Shown here: one piece after another, positions 34,301 through 46,069 of the stretch | Layout of the letters: each line of letters starts with the position of its first letter | How positions within the stretch are numbered: position 1 is the stretch's first letter | Assembly: GCA_037576195.1 (NCBI GenBank) | Contig: CM075104.1 | Location: forward strand, 13,160,211 to 13,224,210 | Source: Phytoseiulus persimilis | Taxonomy: Eukaryota; Arthropoda; Arachnida; Mesostigmata; Phytoseiidae | Direction: 5' to 3' | Length of the DNA: 64,000 bases | Position numbers and translations under genes: made by a program | Notes under the pieces: model-generated | Database searches by the model: none | Told to the model about the DNA's origin: nothing | Seen by the model: only the letters and a program-made list of their open reading frames with translations

Positions 34301-37300
34301 GGCCATTAGTTTCCAACTCTGGAGGGGTGATTCCGAGACCAATCTGGCCATTAGTTTCCAACTCTGGAGGGGTGATTCCGAGACCAATCTGGCCATTAGT
34401 TTCCAACTCTGGAGGGGTGATTCCGGTATCAATCTGGCCATTAGTTTCCAACTCTGGAGGGGTGATTCCGGTACCAATCTGGCCATTACTTTCCAACTCT
34501 GGAGGGGGGATTCTGAGACCAATCTGGCCATTAGTTTCCAACTCTGGAGGGGTGATTCCGAGACCAATCAGGCCATTAGTTTCCAACTCTGGAGGGGTGA
34601 TTCCGAGACCAATCTGGCCATTAGTTTCCAACTCTGGAGGGGTGATTCCGAGACCAATCTGGCCATTAGTTTCCAACTCTGGAGGGGTGATTCCGAGACC
34701 AATCTGGCCATTAGTTTCCAACTCTGGAGGGGTGATTCCGGTATCAATCTGGCCATTAGTTTCCAACTCTGGAGGGGTGATTCCGAGACCAATCTGGCCA
34801 TGACTTTCCAACTCTGGAGGGGTGATTCCGGTACCAATCTGGCCATTACTTTCCAACTCTGGAGGGGTGATTCCGAGACCAATCTGGCCATTAGTTTCCA
34901 ACTCTGGAGGGGTGATTCCGAGACCAATCTGGCCATTAGTTTCCAACTCTGGAGGGGTGATTCCGAGACCAATCTGGCCATTAGTTTCCAACTCTGGAGG
35001 GGTGATTCCGGTACCAATCTGGCCATTACTTTCCAACTCTGGAGGGGGGATTCTGAGACCACTCTGGCTCTGACTTTCCAACTCTGGAGGGGTGATTCCG
35101 GTATCAATCTGGCCATTAGTTTCCAACTCTGGAGGGGTGATTCCGAGACCAATCTGGCCATTAGTTTCCAACTCTGGAGGGGTGATTCCGGTACCAATCT
35201 GGCCATTACTTTCCAACTCTGGAGGGGTGATTCCGAGACCAATCTGGCCATGACTTTCCAACTCTGGAGGGGTGATTCCGGTACCAATCTTGCCATTACT
35301 TTCCAACTCTGGAGGGGGGATTCTGAGACCACTCTGGCCATTACTTTCCAACTCTGGAGGGGTGATTCCGAGACCACTCTGGCCATTAGTTTCCAACTCT
35401 GGAGGGGTGATTCCGAGACCAATCTGGCCATTAGTTTCCAACTCTGGAGGGGTGATTCCGAGACCAATCTGGCCATTAGTTTCCAACTCTGGAGGGGTGA
35501 TTCCGAGACCAATCTGGCCATTAGTTTCCAACTCTGGAGGGGTGATTCCGAGACCAATCTGGCCATTAGTTTCCAACTCTGGAGGGGTGATTCCGAGACC
35601 AATCTGGCCATTAGTTTCCAACTCTGGAGGGGTGATTCCGGTACCAATCTGGCCATTACTTTCCAACTCTGGAGGGGGGATTCTGAGACCACTCTGGCTC
35701 TGACTTTCCAACTCTGGAGGGGTGATTCCGGTATCAATCTGGCCATTACTTTCCAACTCTGGAGGGGGGATTCTGAGACCACTCTGGCTCTGACTTTCCA
35801 ACTCTGGAGGGGTGATTCCGGTATCAATCTGGCCATTAGTTTCCAACTCTGGAGGGGTGATTCCGGTACCAATCTGGCCATTAGTTTCCAACTCTGGAGG
35901 GGTGATTCCGGTACCAATCTGGCCATTACTTTCCAACTCTGTAGGGGGGATTCTGAGACCACTCTGGCTCTGACTTTCCAACTCTGGAGGGGTGATTCCG
36001 GTACCAATCTGGCCATTACTTTCCAACTCTGGAGGGGGGATTCTGAGACCACTCTGGCTCTGACTTTCCAACTCTGGAGGGGTGATTCCGGTATCAATCT
36101 GGCCATTAGTTTCCAACTCTGGAGGGGTGATTCCGAGACCAATCTGGCCATTAGTTTCCAACTCTGGAGGGGTGATTCCGGTACCAATCTGGCCATTACT
36201 TTCCAACTCTGGAGGGGGGATTCTGAGACCACTCTGGCTCTGACTTTCCAACTCTGGAGGGGTGATTCCGGTATCAATCTGGCCATTACTTTCCAACTCT
36301 GGAGGGGGGATTCTGAGACCACTCTGGCTCTGACTTTCCAACTCTGGAGGGGTGATTCCGGTATCAATCTGGCCATTAGTTTCCAACTCTGGAGGGGTGA
36401 TTCCGGTACCAATCTGGCCATTAGTTTCCAACTCTGGAGGGGTGATTCCGGTACCAATCTGGCCATTACTTTCCAACTCTGGAGGGGGGATTCTGAGACC
36501 ACTCTGGCTCTGACTTTCCAACTCTGGAGGGGTGATTCCGGTACCAATCTGGCCATTACTTTCCAACTCTGGAGGGGGGATTCTGAGACCACTCTGGCTC
36601 TGACTTTCCAACTCTGGAGGGGTGATTCCGGTATCAATCTGGCCATTAGTTTCCAACTCTGGAGGGGTGATTCCGAGACCAATCTGGCCATTAGTTTCCA
36701 ACTCTGGAGGGGTGATTCCGGTACCAATCTGGCCATTACTTTCCAACTCTGGAGGGGTGATTCCGAGACCAATCTGGCCATGACTTTCCAACTCTGGAGG
36801 GGTGATTCCGAGACCAATCTGGCCATTAGTTTCCAACTCTGGAGGGGTGATTCCGAGACCAATCTGGCCATTAGTTTCCAACTCTGGAGGGGTGATTCCG
36901 AGACCAATCTGGCCATTAGTTTCCAACTCTGGAGGGGTGATTCCGAGACCAATCTGGCCATTAGTTTCCAACTCTGGAGGGGTGATTCCGGTACCAATCT
37001 GGCCATTAGTTTCCAACTCTGGAGGGGGGATTCTGAGACCACTCTGGCTCTGACTTTCCAACTCTGGAGGGGTGATTCCGGTATCAATCTGGCCATTACT
37101 TTCCAACTCTGGAGGGGGGATTCTGAGACCACTCTGGCTCTGACTTTCCAACTCTGGAGGGGTGATTCCGGTATCAATCTGGCCATTAGTTTCCAACTCT
37201 GGAGGGGTGATTCCGGTACCAATCTGGCCATTAGTTTCCAACTCTGGAGGGGTGATTCCGGTACCAATCTGGCCATTACTTTCCAACTCTGGAGGGGGGA

Positions 37301-40300
37301 TTCTGAGACCACTCTGGCTCTGACTTTCCAACTCTGGAGGGGTGATTCCGGTACCAATCTGGCCATTACTTTCCAACTCTGGAGGGGGGATTCTGAGACC
37401 ACTCTGGCTCTGACTTTCCAACTCTGGAGGGGTGATTCCGGTATCAATCTGGCCATTAGTTTCCAACTCTGGAGGGGTGATTCCGAGACCAATCTGGCCA
37501 TTAGTTTCCAACTCTGGAGGGGTGATTCCGGTACCAATCTGGCCATTACTTTCCAACTCTGGAGGGGGGATTCTGAGACCACTCTGGCTCTGACTTTCCA
37601 ACTCTGGAGGGGTGATTCCGGTATCAATCTGGCCATTACTTTCCAACTCTGGAGGGGGGATTCTGAGACCACTCTGGCTCTGACTTTCCAACTCTGGAGG
37701 GGTGATTCCGGTATCAATCTGGCCATTAGTTTCCAACTCTGGAGGGGTGATTCCGGTACCAATCTGGCCATTAGTTTCCAACTCTGGAGGGGTGATTCCG
37801 GTACCAATCTGGCCATTACTTTCCAACTCTGGAGGGGGGATTCTGAGACCACTCTGGCTCTGACTTTCCAACTCTGGAGGGGTGATTCCGGTACCAATCT
37901 GGCCATTACTTTCCAACTCTGGAGGGGGGATTCTGAGACCACTCTGGCTCTGACTTTCCAACTCTGGAGGGGTGATTCCGGTATCAATCTGGCCATTAGT
38001 TTCCAACTCTGGAGGGGTGATTCCGAGACCAATCTGGCCATTAGTTTCCAACTCTGGAGGGGTGATTCCGGTACCAATCTGGCCATTACTTTCCAACTCT
38101 GGAGGGGTGATTCCGAGACCAATCTGGCCATGACTTTCCAACTCTGGAGGGGTGATTCCGAGACCAATCTGGCCATTAGTTTCCAACTCTGGAGGGGTGA
38201 TTCCGAGACCAATCTGGCCATTAGTTTCCAACTCTGGAGGGGTGATTCCGAGACCAATCTGGCCATTAGTTTCCAACTCTGGAGGGGTGATTCCGAGACC
38301 AATCTGGCCATTAGTTTCCAACTCTGGAGGGGTGATTCCGAGACCAATCTGGCCATTAGTTTCCAACTCTGGAGGGGTGATTCCGAGACCAATCTGGCCA
38401 TTAGTTTCCAACTCTGGAGGGGTGATTCCGAGACCAATCTGGCCATTAGTTTCCAACTCTGAAGGGGTGATTCCGAGACCAATCTGGCCATTAGTTTCCA
38501 ACTCTGGAGGGGTGATTCCGAGACCAATCTGGCCATTAGTTTCCCACTCTGGAGGGGTGATTCCGAGACCAATCTGGCCATTAGTTTCCAACTCTGGAGG
38601 GGTGATTCCGAGACCAATCTGGCCATTAGTTTCCAACTCTGGAGGGGTGATTCCAAGACCAATCTGGCCATTAGTTTCCAACTCTGGAGGGGTGATTCCG
38701 AGACCAATCTGGCCATTAGTTTCCAACTCTGGAGGGGTGATTCCGGTACCAATCTGGCCAATACTTTCCAACTCTGGAGGGGGGATTCTGAGACCAATCT
38801 GGCCATTAGTTTCCAGCTCTGGAGGGGTGATTCCGAGACCAATCTGGCCATTAGTTTCCAACTCTGGAGGGGTGATTCCGGTATCAATCTGGCCATTAGT
38901 TTCCAACTCTGGAGGGGTGATTCCGGTACCAATCTGGCCATTAGTTTCCAACTCTGGAGGGGTGATTCCGGTACCAATCTGGCCATTAGTTTCCAACTCT
39001 GGAGGGGTGATTCCGAGACCAATCTGGCCATTAGTTTCCAACTCTGGAGGGGTGATTCCGAGACCAATCTGGCCATGACTTTCCAACTCTGGAGGGGTGA
39101 TTCCGGTACCAATCTGGCCAATACTTTCCAACTCTGGAGGGGGGATTCTGAGACCACTCTGGCTCTGACTTTCCAACTCTGGAGGGGTGATTCCGGTATC
39201 AATCTGGCCATTAGTTTCCAACTCTGGAGGGGTGATTCCGGTACCAATCTGGCCATTAGTTTCCAACTCTGGAGGGGTGATTCCGAGACCAATCTGGCCA
39301 TTAGTTTCCAACTCTGGAGGGGTGATTCCGGTACCAATCTGGCCATTAGTTTCCAACTCTGGAGGGGTGATTCCGAGACCAATCTGGCCATTAGTTTCCA
39401 ACTCTGGAGGGGTGATTCCGAGACCAATCTGGCCATGACTTTCTAACTCTGGAGGGGTGATTCCGAGACCAATCTGGCCATTAGTTTCCAACTCTGGAGG
39501 GGTGATTCCGAGACCAATCTGGCCATTAGTTTCCAACTCTGGAGGGGTGATTCCGAGACCAATCTGGCCATTAGTTTCCAACTCTGAAGGGGTGATTCCG
39601 AGACCAATCTGGCCATTAGTTTCCAACTCTGGAGGGGTGATTCCGAGACCAATCTGGCCATTAGTTTCCAACTCTGGAGGGGTGATTCCGGTACCAATCT
39701 GGCCATTACTTTCCAACTCTGGATGGGTGATTCCGAGACCAATCTGGCCATGACTTTCCAACTCTGGAGGGGTGATTCCGAGACCAATCTGGCCATTAGT
39801 TTCCAACTCTGGAGGGGTGATTCCGAGACCAATCTGGCCATTAGTTTCCAACTCTGGAGGGGTGATTCCGAGACCAATCTGGCCATTAGTTTCCAACTCT
39901 GGAGGGGTGATTCCGAGACCAATCTGGCCATTAGTTTCCAACTCTGGAGGGGTGATTCCGAGACCAATCTGGCCATTAGTTTCCAACTCTGGAGGGGTGA
40001 TTCCGAGACCAATCTGGCCATTAGTTTCCAACTCTGGAGGGGTGATTCCGAGACCAATCTGGCCATTAGTTTCCAACTCTGGAGGGGTGATTCCGAGACC
40101 AATCTGGCCATTAGTTTCCAACTCTGGAGGGGTGATTCCGAGACCAATCTGGCCATTAGTTTCCAACTCTGGAGGGGTGATTCCGAGACCAATCTGGCCA
40201 TTAGTTTCCAACTCTGGAGGGGTGATTCCGAGACCAATCTGGCCATTAGTTTCCAACTCTGGAGGGGTGATTCCGGGACCAATCTGGCCATTCCTTCCCA

Positions 40301-40648
40301 ACTCTGGTGGGATGATTCTGAAACCAATCTGGCCATAACTTTCCAACTCTGGAGGGGTGATTCCGGTACCAATCTGGCCATTACTTTCCAACTCTGGAGG
40401 GATGATTCTGAAACCAATCTGGCCATAACTTTCCAACTCTGGAGGGGTGATTCCGGGACCAATCTGGCCATTCCTTCCCAACTCTGGTGGGATGATTCTG
40501 AAACCAATCTGGCCATAACTTTCCAACTCTGGAGGGGTGATTCCGGTACCAATCTGGCCATTACTTTCCAACTCTGGAGGGATGATTCTGAAACCAATCT
40601 GGCCATAACTTTCCAACTCTGGAGGGGTGATTCTGGGACCAATCTGGC
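31349..40648. repeat. 45-bp minisatellite array, about 206 copies
   Basis: The unit is GGAGGGGTGATTCCGAGACC AATCTGGCCATTAGTTTCCA ACTCT. GGAGG at 31351 and its last equivalent at 40621 are 9270 bp apart, exactly 206 x 45, and the register looks constant throughout, so no net indel has accumulated. Variants recur in blocks: GTACC or GTATC for AGACC, GGGGGG for GGGGTG, and ACTCTGGCTCTGAC for AATCTGGCCATTAG. Higher-order repetition is visible at 1440 bp, 1350 bp and, near the right end, 180 bp. Four of six frames are open only because the unit is a multiple of three without stops in those frames; the very long open frames on both strands are not evidence of a protein. Confidence 0.97.
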
Positions 40649-41562
40649 TTCTCGCGAGGGACTTCCGTGAGTTGAAGCAACAAGGTATCACCTTCACCTT
40701 GATCACCGATGAGTGGACCAATCCACAGGGAGAACGGTTCGTCGCCGTAATATTGCGCTCACCAGCCATTATCCCATCGCGCGGCAAAAACACCATCGAG
40801 CTCATGTGTCGGATCCGTACGGGGGCAACGGCGGAAAACCTCCTGGATTTAGTCAAGACAGCTCTCAAAGAAGTCGACCTAACAATTGAAGATATAAGCG
40901 CACTAGTGACAGACGCTGCCGCAACCATGTTGAAACTGGCGAGACTCCTCGCTGGATAGAAAACTTCCAAGATGCTCTTCCACCAGACATGTTATGCGCA
41001 CGGCATACATCTCGCGGTTCGAGACACCCTGAACGATAAAAAGTCTTCTCCGACCGACGAGACACAGAGGACGTCTTTCCTCGGGATTTCCAGGGTTGGA
41101 GAGGGTGACGATGACGAGGACGAGGATCACCCCAACGTCGGAGCTCTAGACCTAGCTGAAGAGGTTGAAGTCCCGCAAAGCTCATACTGGAAACTCATCA
41201 CGAAGATACGGAGAGCTTGCAACGGAATCAATTCGAGTCCGAAGAAAATGGACGAGTTCGACGCAATCTGCCGACAAGCAACAAGTTGTAAAGCTCTCAA
41301 GCTACAACCGGATCTCAGCTTCCGCTAGAATTCAACCTTCCAGATGCTAGAGAGATTCCTTACCTTGGAACGCCCATTGAGGCTGTATTTCGAACAACAA
41401 AATGAGAATTTCCCTGTTTCTGAGCAAGATTTGAAGGAACTCCGTCTGATTATCCCGGCCCTCAAGGCAGACGAGGAGGCGAGTCTCCACCTCTGCCGCG
41501 ATGACCCAACACTCTTCGAAGCAGATGTTGCGCTAGAGGTAATCCGTCCCAATGATCGATGA
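40649..41562 (+). pseudogene. hAT transposase catalytic region, two in-frame stops
   Basis: One plus-strand frame carries hAT signatures in order: TLITDEWTNPQGERFVAVIL (first catalytic D region), ISALVTDAAATMLKLARLL (second D region), QTCYAHGIHLAVRDTL (C-x2-H-like block), an acidic insert and MLERFLTLERPLRLYFEQQN. Two TAG stops interrupt it at 40957-40959 and 41326-41328. The second sits where hAT proteins have RWNST, so it is probably a TGG to TAG change. The C-terminal hATC dimerisation block is not visible; the 168-bp satellite starts soon after the terminal TGA at 41560. With the BED finger at 30431 this was probably one gene. Confidence 0.82.
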
Positions 41563-41635
41563 ATACATATCATTCAGAAAAGAATATCACATCCATGGCT
41601 ATTGTCGGTCACGTGCACTCTATGAGATCATTTCT

Positions 41636-44045
41636 CGCGAAGGGAATCGATTGCGGGGAAGTCGAGATAGAAGCTATCCAATGGTTAGATTTGCATGTCG
41701 GTCAAATCATTTCAGTGAATCATTTCTCGGGGTCTAACTTTTTGTCAGCGACTCCCAGGGAGATGAAATTTCATACACACCGAGAGTAGGACACAAGCAA
41801 ACTTTATCCGCGAACTCGAAAGGAATCGATCACGGGGAAGTCGAGATAAAAAGTATCGAATGGTGAAACTCAAATCATTTCAGTGAATCCTTTCTCAGGG
41901 TCTAACTTTTTGTCAGCGACTCCCAGTGAGATGAAATTTCATACACACCGAGAGCAGGACCCACGCAAACTTTATCCGCGAACTCGAAAGGAGTCGATCA
42001 CGGGGAAGTCGAGATAAAAAATATCGAATGGTGAAACTCAAATCATTTCAGTGAATCCTTTCTCAGGGTCTAACTTTTTTTCAGCGACTCCCAGTGAGAT
42101 GAAATTTCATACACACCGAGAGTAGGACCCACGCAAACTTTATCCCCGAACTCGAAAGGAGTCGATCACGGGGAAGTCGAGATAAAAAGTATCGAATGGT
42201 GAAACTCAAATCATTCCAGTGAATCCTTTCTCAGGGTCTAACTTTTTGTCAGCGACTCCCAGTGAGATGAAATTTCATACACACCGAGAGTAGGACCCAC
42301 GCAAACTTTATCCGCGAACTCGAAAGGAGTCGATCACGGGGAAGTCGAGATAAAAAGTATCGAATGGTGAAACTCAAATCATTTCAGTGGATCCTTTCTC
42401 AGGGTCTAACTTTTTGTCAGCGACTCCCAGGGAGATGAAATTTCATACACACCGAGAGTAGGACACAAGCAAACTTTATCCGCGAACTCGAAAGGAATCG
42501 ATCACGGGGAAGTCGAGATAAAAAGTATCGAATGGTGAAACTCAAATCACTTCAGTGAATCATTTCTCAGGGTCGAACTTTTTTTCAGCGACCCCAGTGA
42601 GATGAAATTTCATACACACCGAGACTAGGACACGAGCAAACTTTATCCGCAAACTCGAAAGGAGTCGATCACGGGGAAGTCGAGATAAAAAGTATCGAAT
42701 GGTGAAACTCAAATCATTTTAGTGAATCCTTTCTCAGGGTCTAACTTTTTTTCAGCGACTCCCAGTGAGATGAAATTTCATACACACCGAGAGTAGGACC
42801 CACGCAAACTTTATCCGCGAACTCGAAAGGAATCGATCACGGGGAAGTCGAGATAAAAAGTATCGAATGGTGAAACTCAAATCATTTCAGTGAATCCTTT
42901 CTCAGGGTCTAACTTTTTGTCAGCGACTCCCAGTGAGATGAAATTTCATACACACCGAGACTAGGACACGAGCAAACTTTATCCGCAAACTCGAAAGGAG
43001 TCGATCACGGGGAAGTCGAGATAAAAAGTATCGAATGGTGAAACTCAAATCATTTCAGTGAATCCTTTCTCAGGGTCTAACTTTTTTTCAGCGACTCCCA
43101 GTGAGATGAAATTTCATACACACCGAGAGTAGGACCCACGCAAACTTTATCCGCGAACTCGAAAGGAGTCGGTCACGGGGAAGTCGAGATAAAAAGTATC
43201 GAATGGTGAAACTCAAATCATTTCAGTGAATCCTTTCTCAGGGTCTAACTTTTTGTCAGCGACTCCCAGTGAGATGAAATTTCATACACACCGAGAGTAG
43301 GACCCGCGCAAACTTTATCCGCGAACTCGAAAGGAGTCGATCACGGGGAAGTCGAGATAAAAAATATCGAATGGTGAAACTCAAATCATTTCAGTGAATC
43401 CTTTCTCAGGGTCTAACTTTTTTTCAGCGACTCCCAGTGAGATGAAATTTCATACACACCGAGAGTAGGACCCACGCAAACTTTATCCGCGAACTCGAAA
43501 GGAATCGATCACGGGGAAGTCGAGATAAAAAGTATCGAATGGTGAAACTCAAATCATTTCAGTGAATCCTTTCTCAGGGTCTAACTTTTTGTCAGCGACT
43601 CCCAGTGAGATGAAATTTCATACACACCGAGAGTAGGACCCACGCAAACTTTATCCGCGAACTCGAAAGGAGTCGATCACGGGGAAGTCGAGATAAAAAG
43701 TATCGAATGGTGAAACTCAAATCATTTCAGTGAATCCTTTCTCAGGGTCTAACTTTTTGTCAGCGACTCCCAGGGAGATGAAATTTCATACACACCGAGA
43801 GTAGGACACAAGCAAACTTTATCCGCGAACTCGAAAGGAATCGATCACGGGGAAGTCGAGATAAAAAGTATCGAATGGTGAAACTCAAATCACTTCAGTG
43901 AATCATTTCTCAGGGTCGAACTTTTTTTCAGCGACCCCAGTGAGATGAAATTTCATACACACCGAGACTAGGACACGAGCAAACTTTATCCGCAAACTCG
44001 AAAGGAATCGATCGCGAGGAAGTCGAGATAAAAAAGATCGAACCC
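41636..44045. repeat. 168-bp satellite array, about 14 copies
   Basis: The unit includes CTTTATCCGCGAACTCGAAA, GTCGATCACGGGGAAGTCGA and CAGCGACTCCCAGTGAGATG. ACTTTATCC recurs at 41801, 41969, 42137, 42305, 42473, 42640, 42808 and on to 43983, spaced 168 bp except for two 167-bp intervals that share the same deletion. The first partial unit (from about 41636) and the last are more diverged, as is usual at array edges. Blocks around 42473-42700 and 43816-44040 share private variants, suggesting an eight-unit (1343-bp) higher-order copy. The period is close to a nucleosome repeat. Confidence 0.95.
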
Positions 44046-44334
44046 AGCATCAACCACTCAGTAATGCGACCCTGCACTCCTCACCCTTTAGTCAAAGTTG
44101 ATTCAGTGAATTCATCGATTCTAGTGGAATAAGTCGACATATCAGCCCTGATGTGTTCTGATTTAACTTTTCTCCGTGTCAGTGTTTCTCAACAGGGGTG
44201 CTACGGGCTATATTCAAGGATTCTGTGGTCCACGGCTGGATTCACAGGGATCCCCTAGTTCCATAAACGACTCGTCTATTTCAACTCGAATTCATGATGA
44301 GGGTGACCAACTCCAGAAGTCGATCTAACAGATA

Positions 44335-44983
44335 CAGTAAAACTCCGATTATATCAATAATGGATGTCGGAAATCCTTGATAGAATCGAGGTTCTGATAT
44401 ATTCGAGGTTGACAAAATCTACCTTTCGAGACCCAGCAGGTTCCAGATATAATAGGATTCTTGGGGCCGTTTTCCGGATCGAAAGTCCGTCGGATCTTCC
44501 CAAAAATATTCTGAGGAACGGATCTAGCAGGTTTTCAGGTTATTTGAAAACGATTTTGCCTTGCTCACAATTCTTTTGGGTGGAGGGGCTTCGCACGAGA
44601 CCCCTTAAATGGCTTCGAGGAACTCTCAGGATTGTGACGGCATGTCGGAATTGAGTCGACAAGATCCCGAGGAGTCCCCCGAGTGCTGAATCAAGTCATT
44701 GCGCGAGTTCGATCGTTCCTCGAATGAAATTCTGTCAACAGTTCCGTTCCGTGCATCCGCAGTGTAGCCGGCTTGAACTTTCGCCAAGACCATTTCAAAG
44801 CATTCTGGGAGTTGACTTATTCAAGGAGGGCGACCCTCAGAGGGCTAGATCTCATTGAGGTTGAGCTTCAGGTGGATACGATCGAGGTTGTTACAGCTTA
44901 AAATTGATCAAATCGACGGTTGATATAATGGAGGTTTATATAATAGAAAATTGATATAAAGGAGGTTGATATAATCGAGGTTC
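44335..44983. mobile_element. Tigger-like MITE, right end truncated
   Basis: The left end CAGTAAAACTCCGATTATAT follows a TA and resembles Tigger/pogo termini (CAGTAAAACCTCG type). At the right, units of GGTTGATATAATCGAGGTT type run to about 44983, the expected inverted partner, but the terminal TTTTACTG is missing. No coding capacity was found. Confidence 0.6.
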
Positions 44984-46069
44984 TCCGCCCTTGCTCCTCC
45001 CCCTCGAATCCGTGCACTGCCGCCATCTTGGCTTGGCTCTGGGGATACGGTTCAATTTCCGTACTTCCTGGTACGGAAATTCATTTTCGCCGCCCCGGTA
45101 CGGCGGTAATTGCCGTACCGGGCCGGTACGGGAATTCAATTGCCGTACTACGGAATATGATGTCTATTCGTACTAGAACCCACGTCACTCGAGGCACCAG
45201 AGCGATCAATCCTTTGATCAGAAAGTGGAGTTCAAGCTGTAGAGAATCCAGCTCGATCTCGAGTTGAATGCCGCGCCGATAAAGCGAAGCCAGCAAGGTA
45301 CAAAAAGCAATATGAGTTTCCTCGATCAAGTGTGAAGCCTAACCTAAGCCGACCCAACGCCAGGCGGTAGCTCGAAGCAACCTGCTGAAAATCGGTCAGT
45401 TGGCCCCCATACATTGAAGAAATGACCGTTTGCGCGCCCCGTTTCCGTTATCTCCCTCGGATTCGTTTGGAGCCGCCGTCTTGTCCGAGGGTCATTCGGC
45501 GCGGTCCCAGCCTGAAGGGGCTGGGCCAGAGAAGCGCGAATAACCCGGCAGAGGAACATTGGTTTAGATTGTTGTTTGTTTCATCACACTTTACTCTATC
45601 ACAGATATATGCATTCAAATATTCATTGAGTAGTGGCCTTCAGATTGGCTCTTTCTTTCTGGAGACACTCGTTGGATGCGCAGCTCCTCAAGTGGGCAGG
45701 GGTTGGTTCGAATTATAGTCTGCTGCTGCTGGTGGTTCGCCCCGACGAACGAGACCCACTCTGTGACCACTTTACGATGAGTGTTGTCGGTTGTGAATCC
45801 TCGTGCTAGCTGGAAACGTATCCTCCTCGGCCTTCGCGAACCGACGACTCACCTCGGCCTGTTCTGAATTTCGTCCTATCTATGAACAGCTTCGCCGTGA
45901 TGAGGCCGGTGTCGCGACGATCCCATGATGACGCGATTATTGCTTGCTTCGTACTGGAGGCGCGTCTCGGATTCGATCGAAAATCTACGAAACCTTGCAG
46001 CTGGGACTCACGTTCGTGTCTTGTGCAATCTTGAAGCGTAGAGCTGAAAACCATCCTCACTACCCATCT
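44984..46069. other. gene-free stretch with GTACGG palindromes
   Basis: Around 45050-45170 there is a cluster of self-complementary GTACGG/CCGTAC units, compositionally like the interior of the 155-bp MITE at 53124, ending in a possible degenerate TGATGTCTA. No gene was recognised here, except that the MULE remnant may extend below 46070. Confidence 0.4.

Noticed and set aside
31287..38462. A 2391-codon plus-strand open frame (LWRGDSETNLAISFQ repeats)
   Set aside because: Same cause as the minus-strand frame; no signal peptide, promoter or non-repeat coding flank supports it.
31284..40970. A 3228-codon minus-strand open frame of 15-residue repeats (GITPPELETNGQIGL), which looks like a giant repetitive protein
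   Set aside because: The 45-bp unit is a multiple of three and lacks stops in four of six frames, so giant frames appear on both strands automatically. The start region is antisense to hAT transposase, and substitutions change residues in every frame.
31349..44045. CRISPR-like array
   Set aside because: Units are contiguous with no unique spacers, periods are 45 and 168 bp, and the surroundings are eukaryotic transposons without cas genes.
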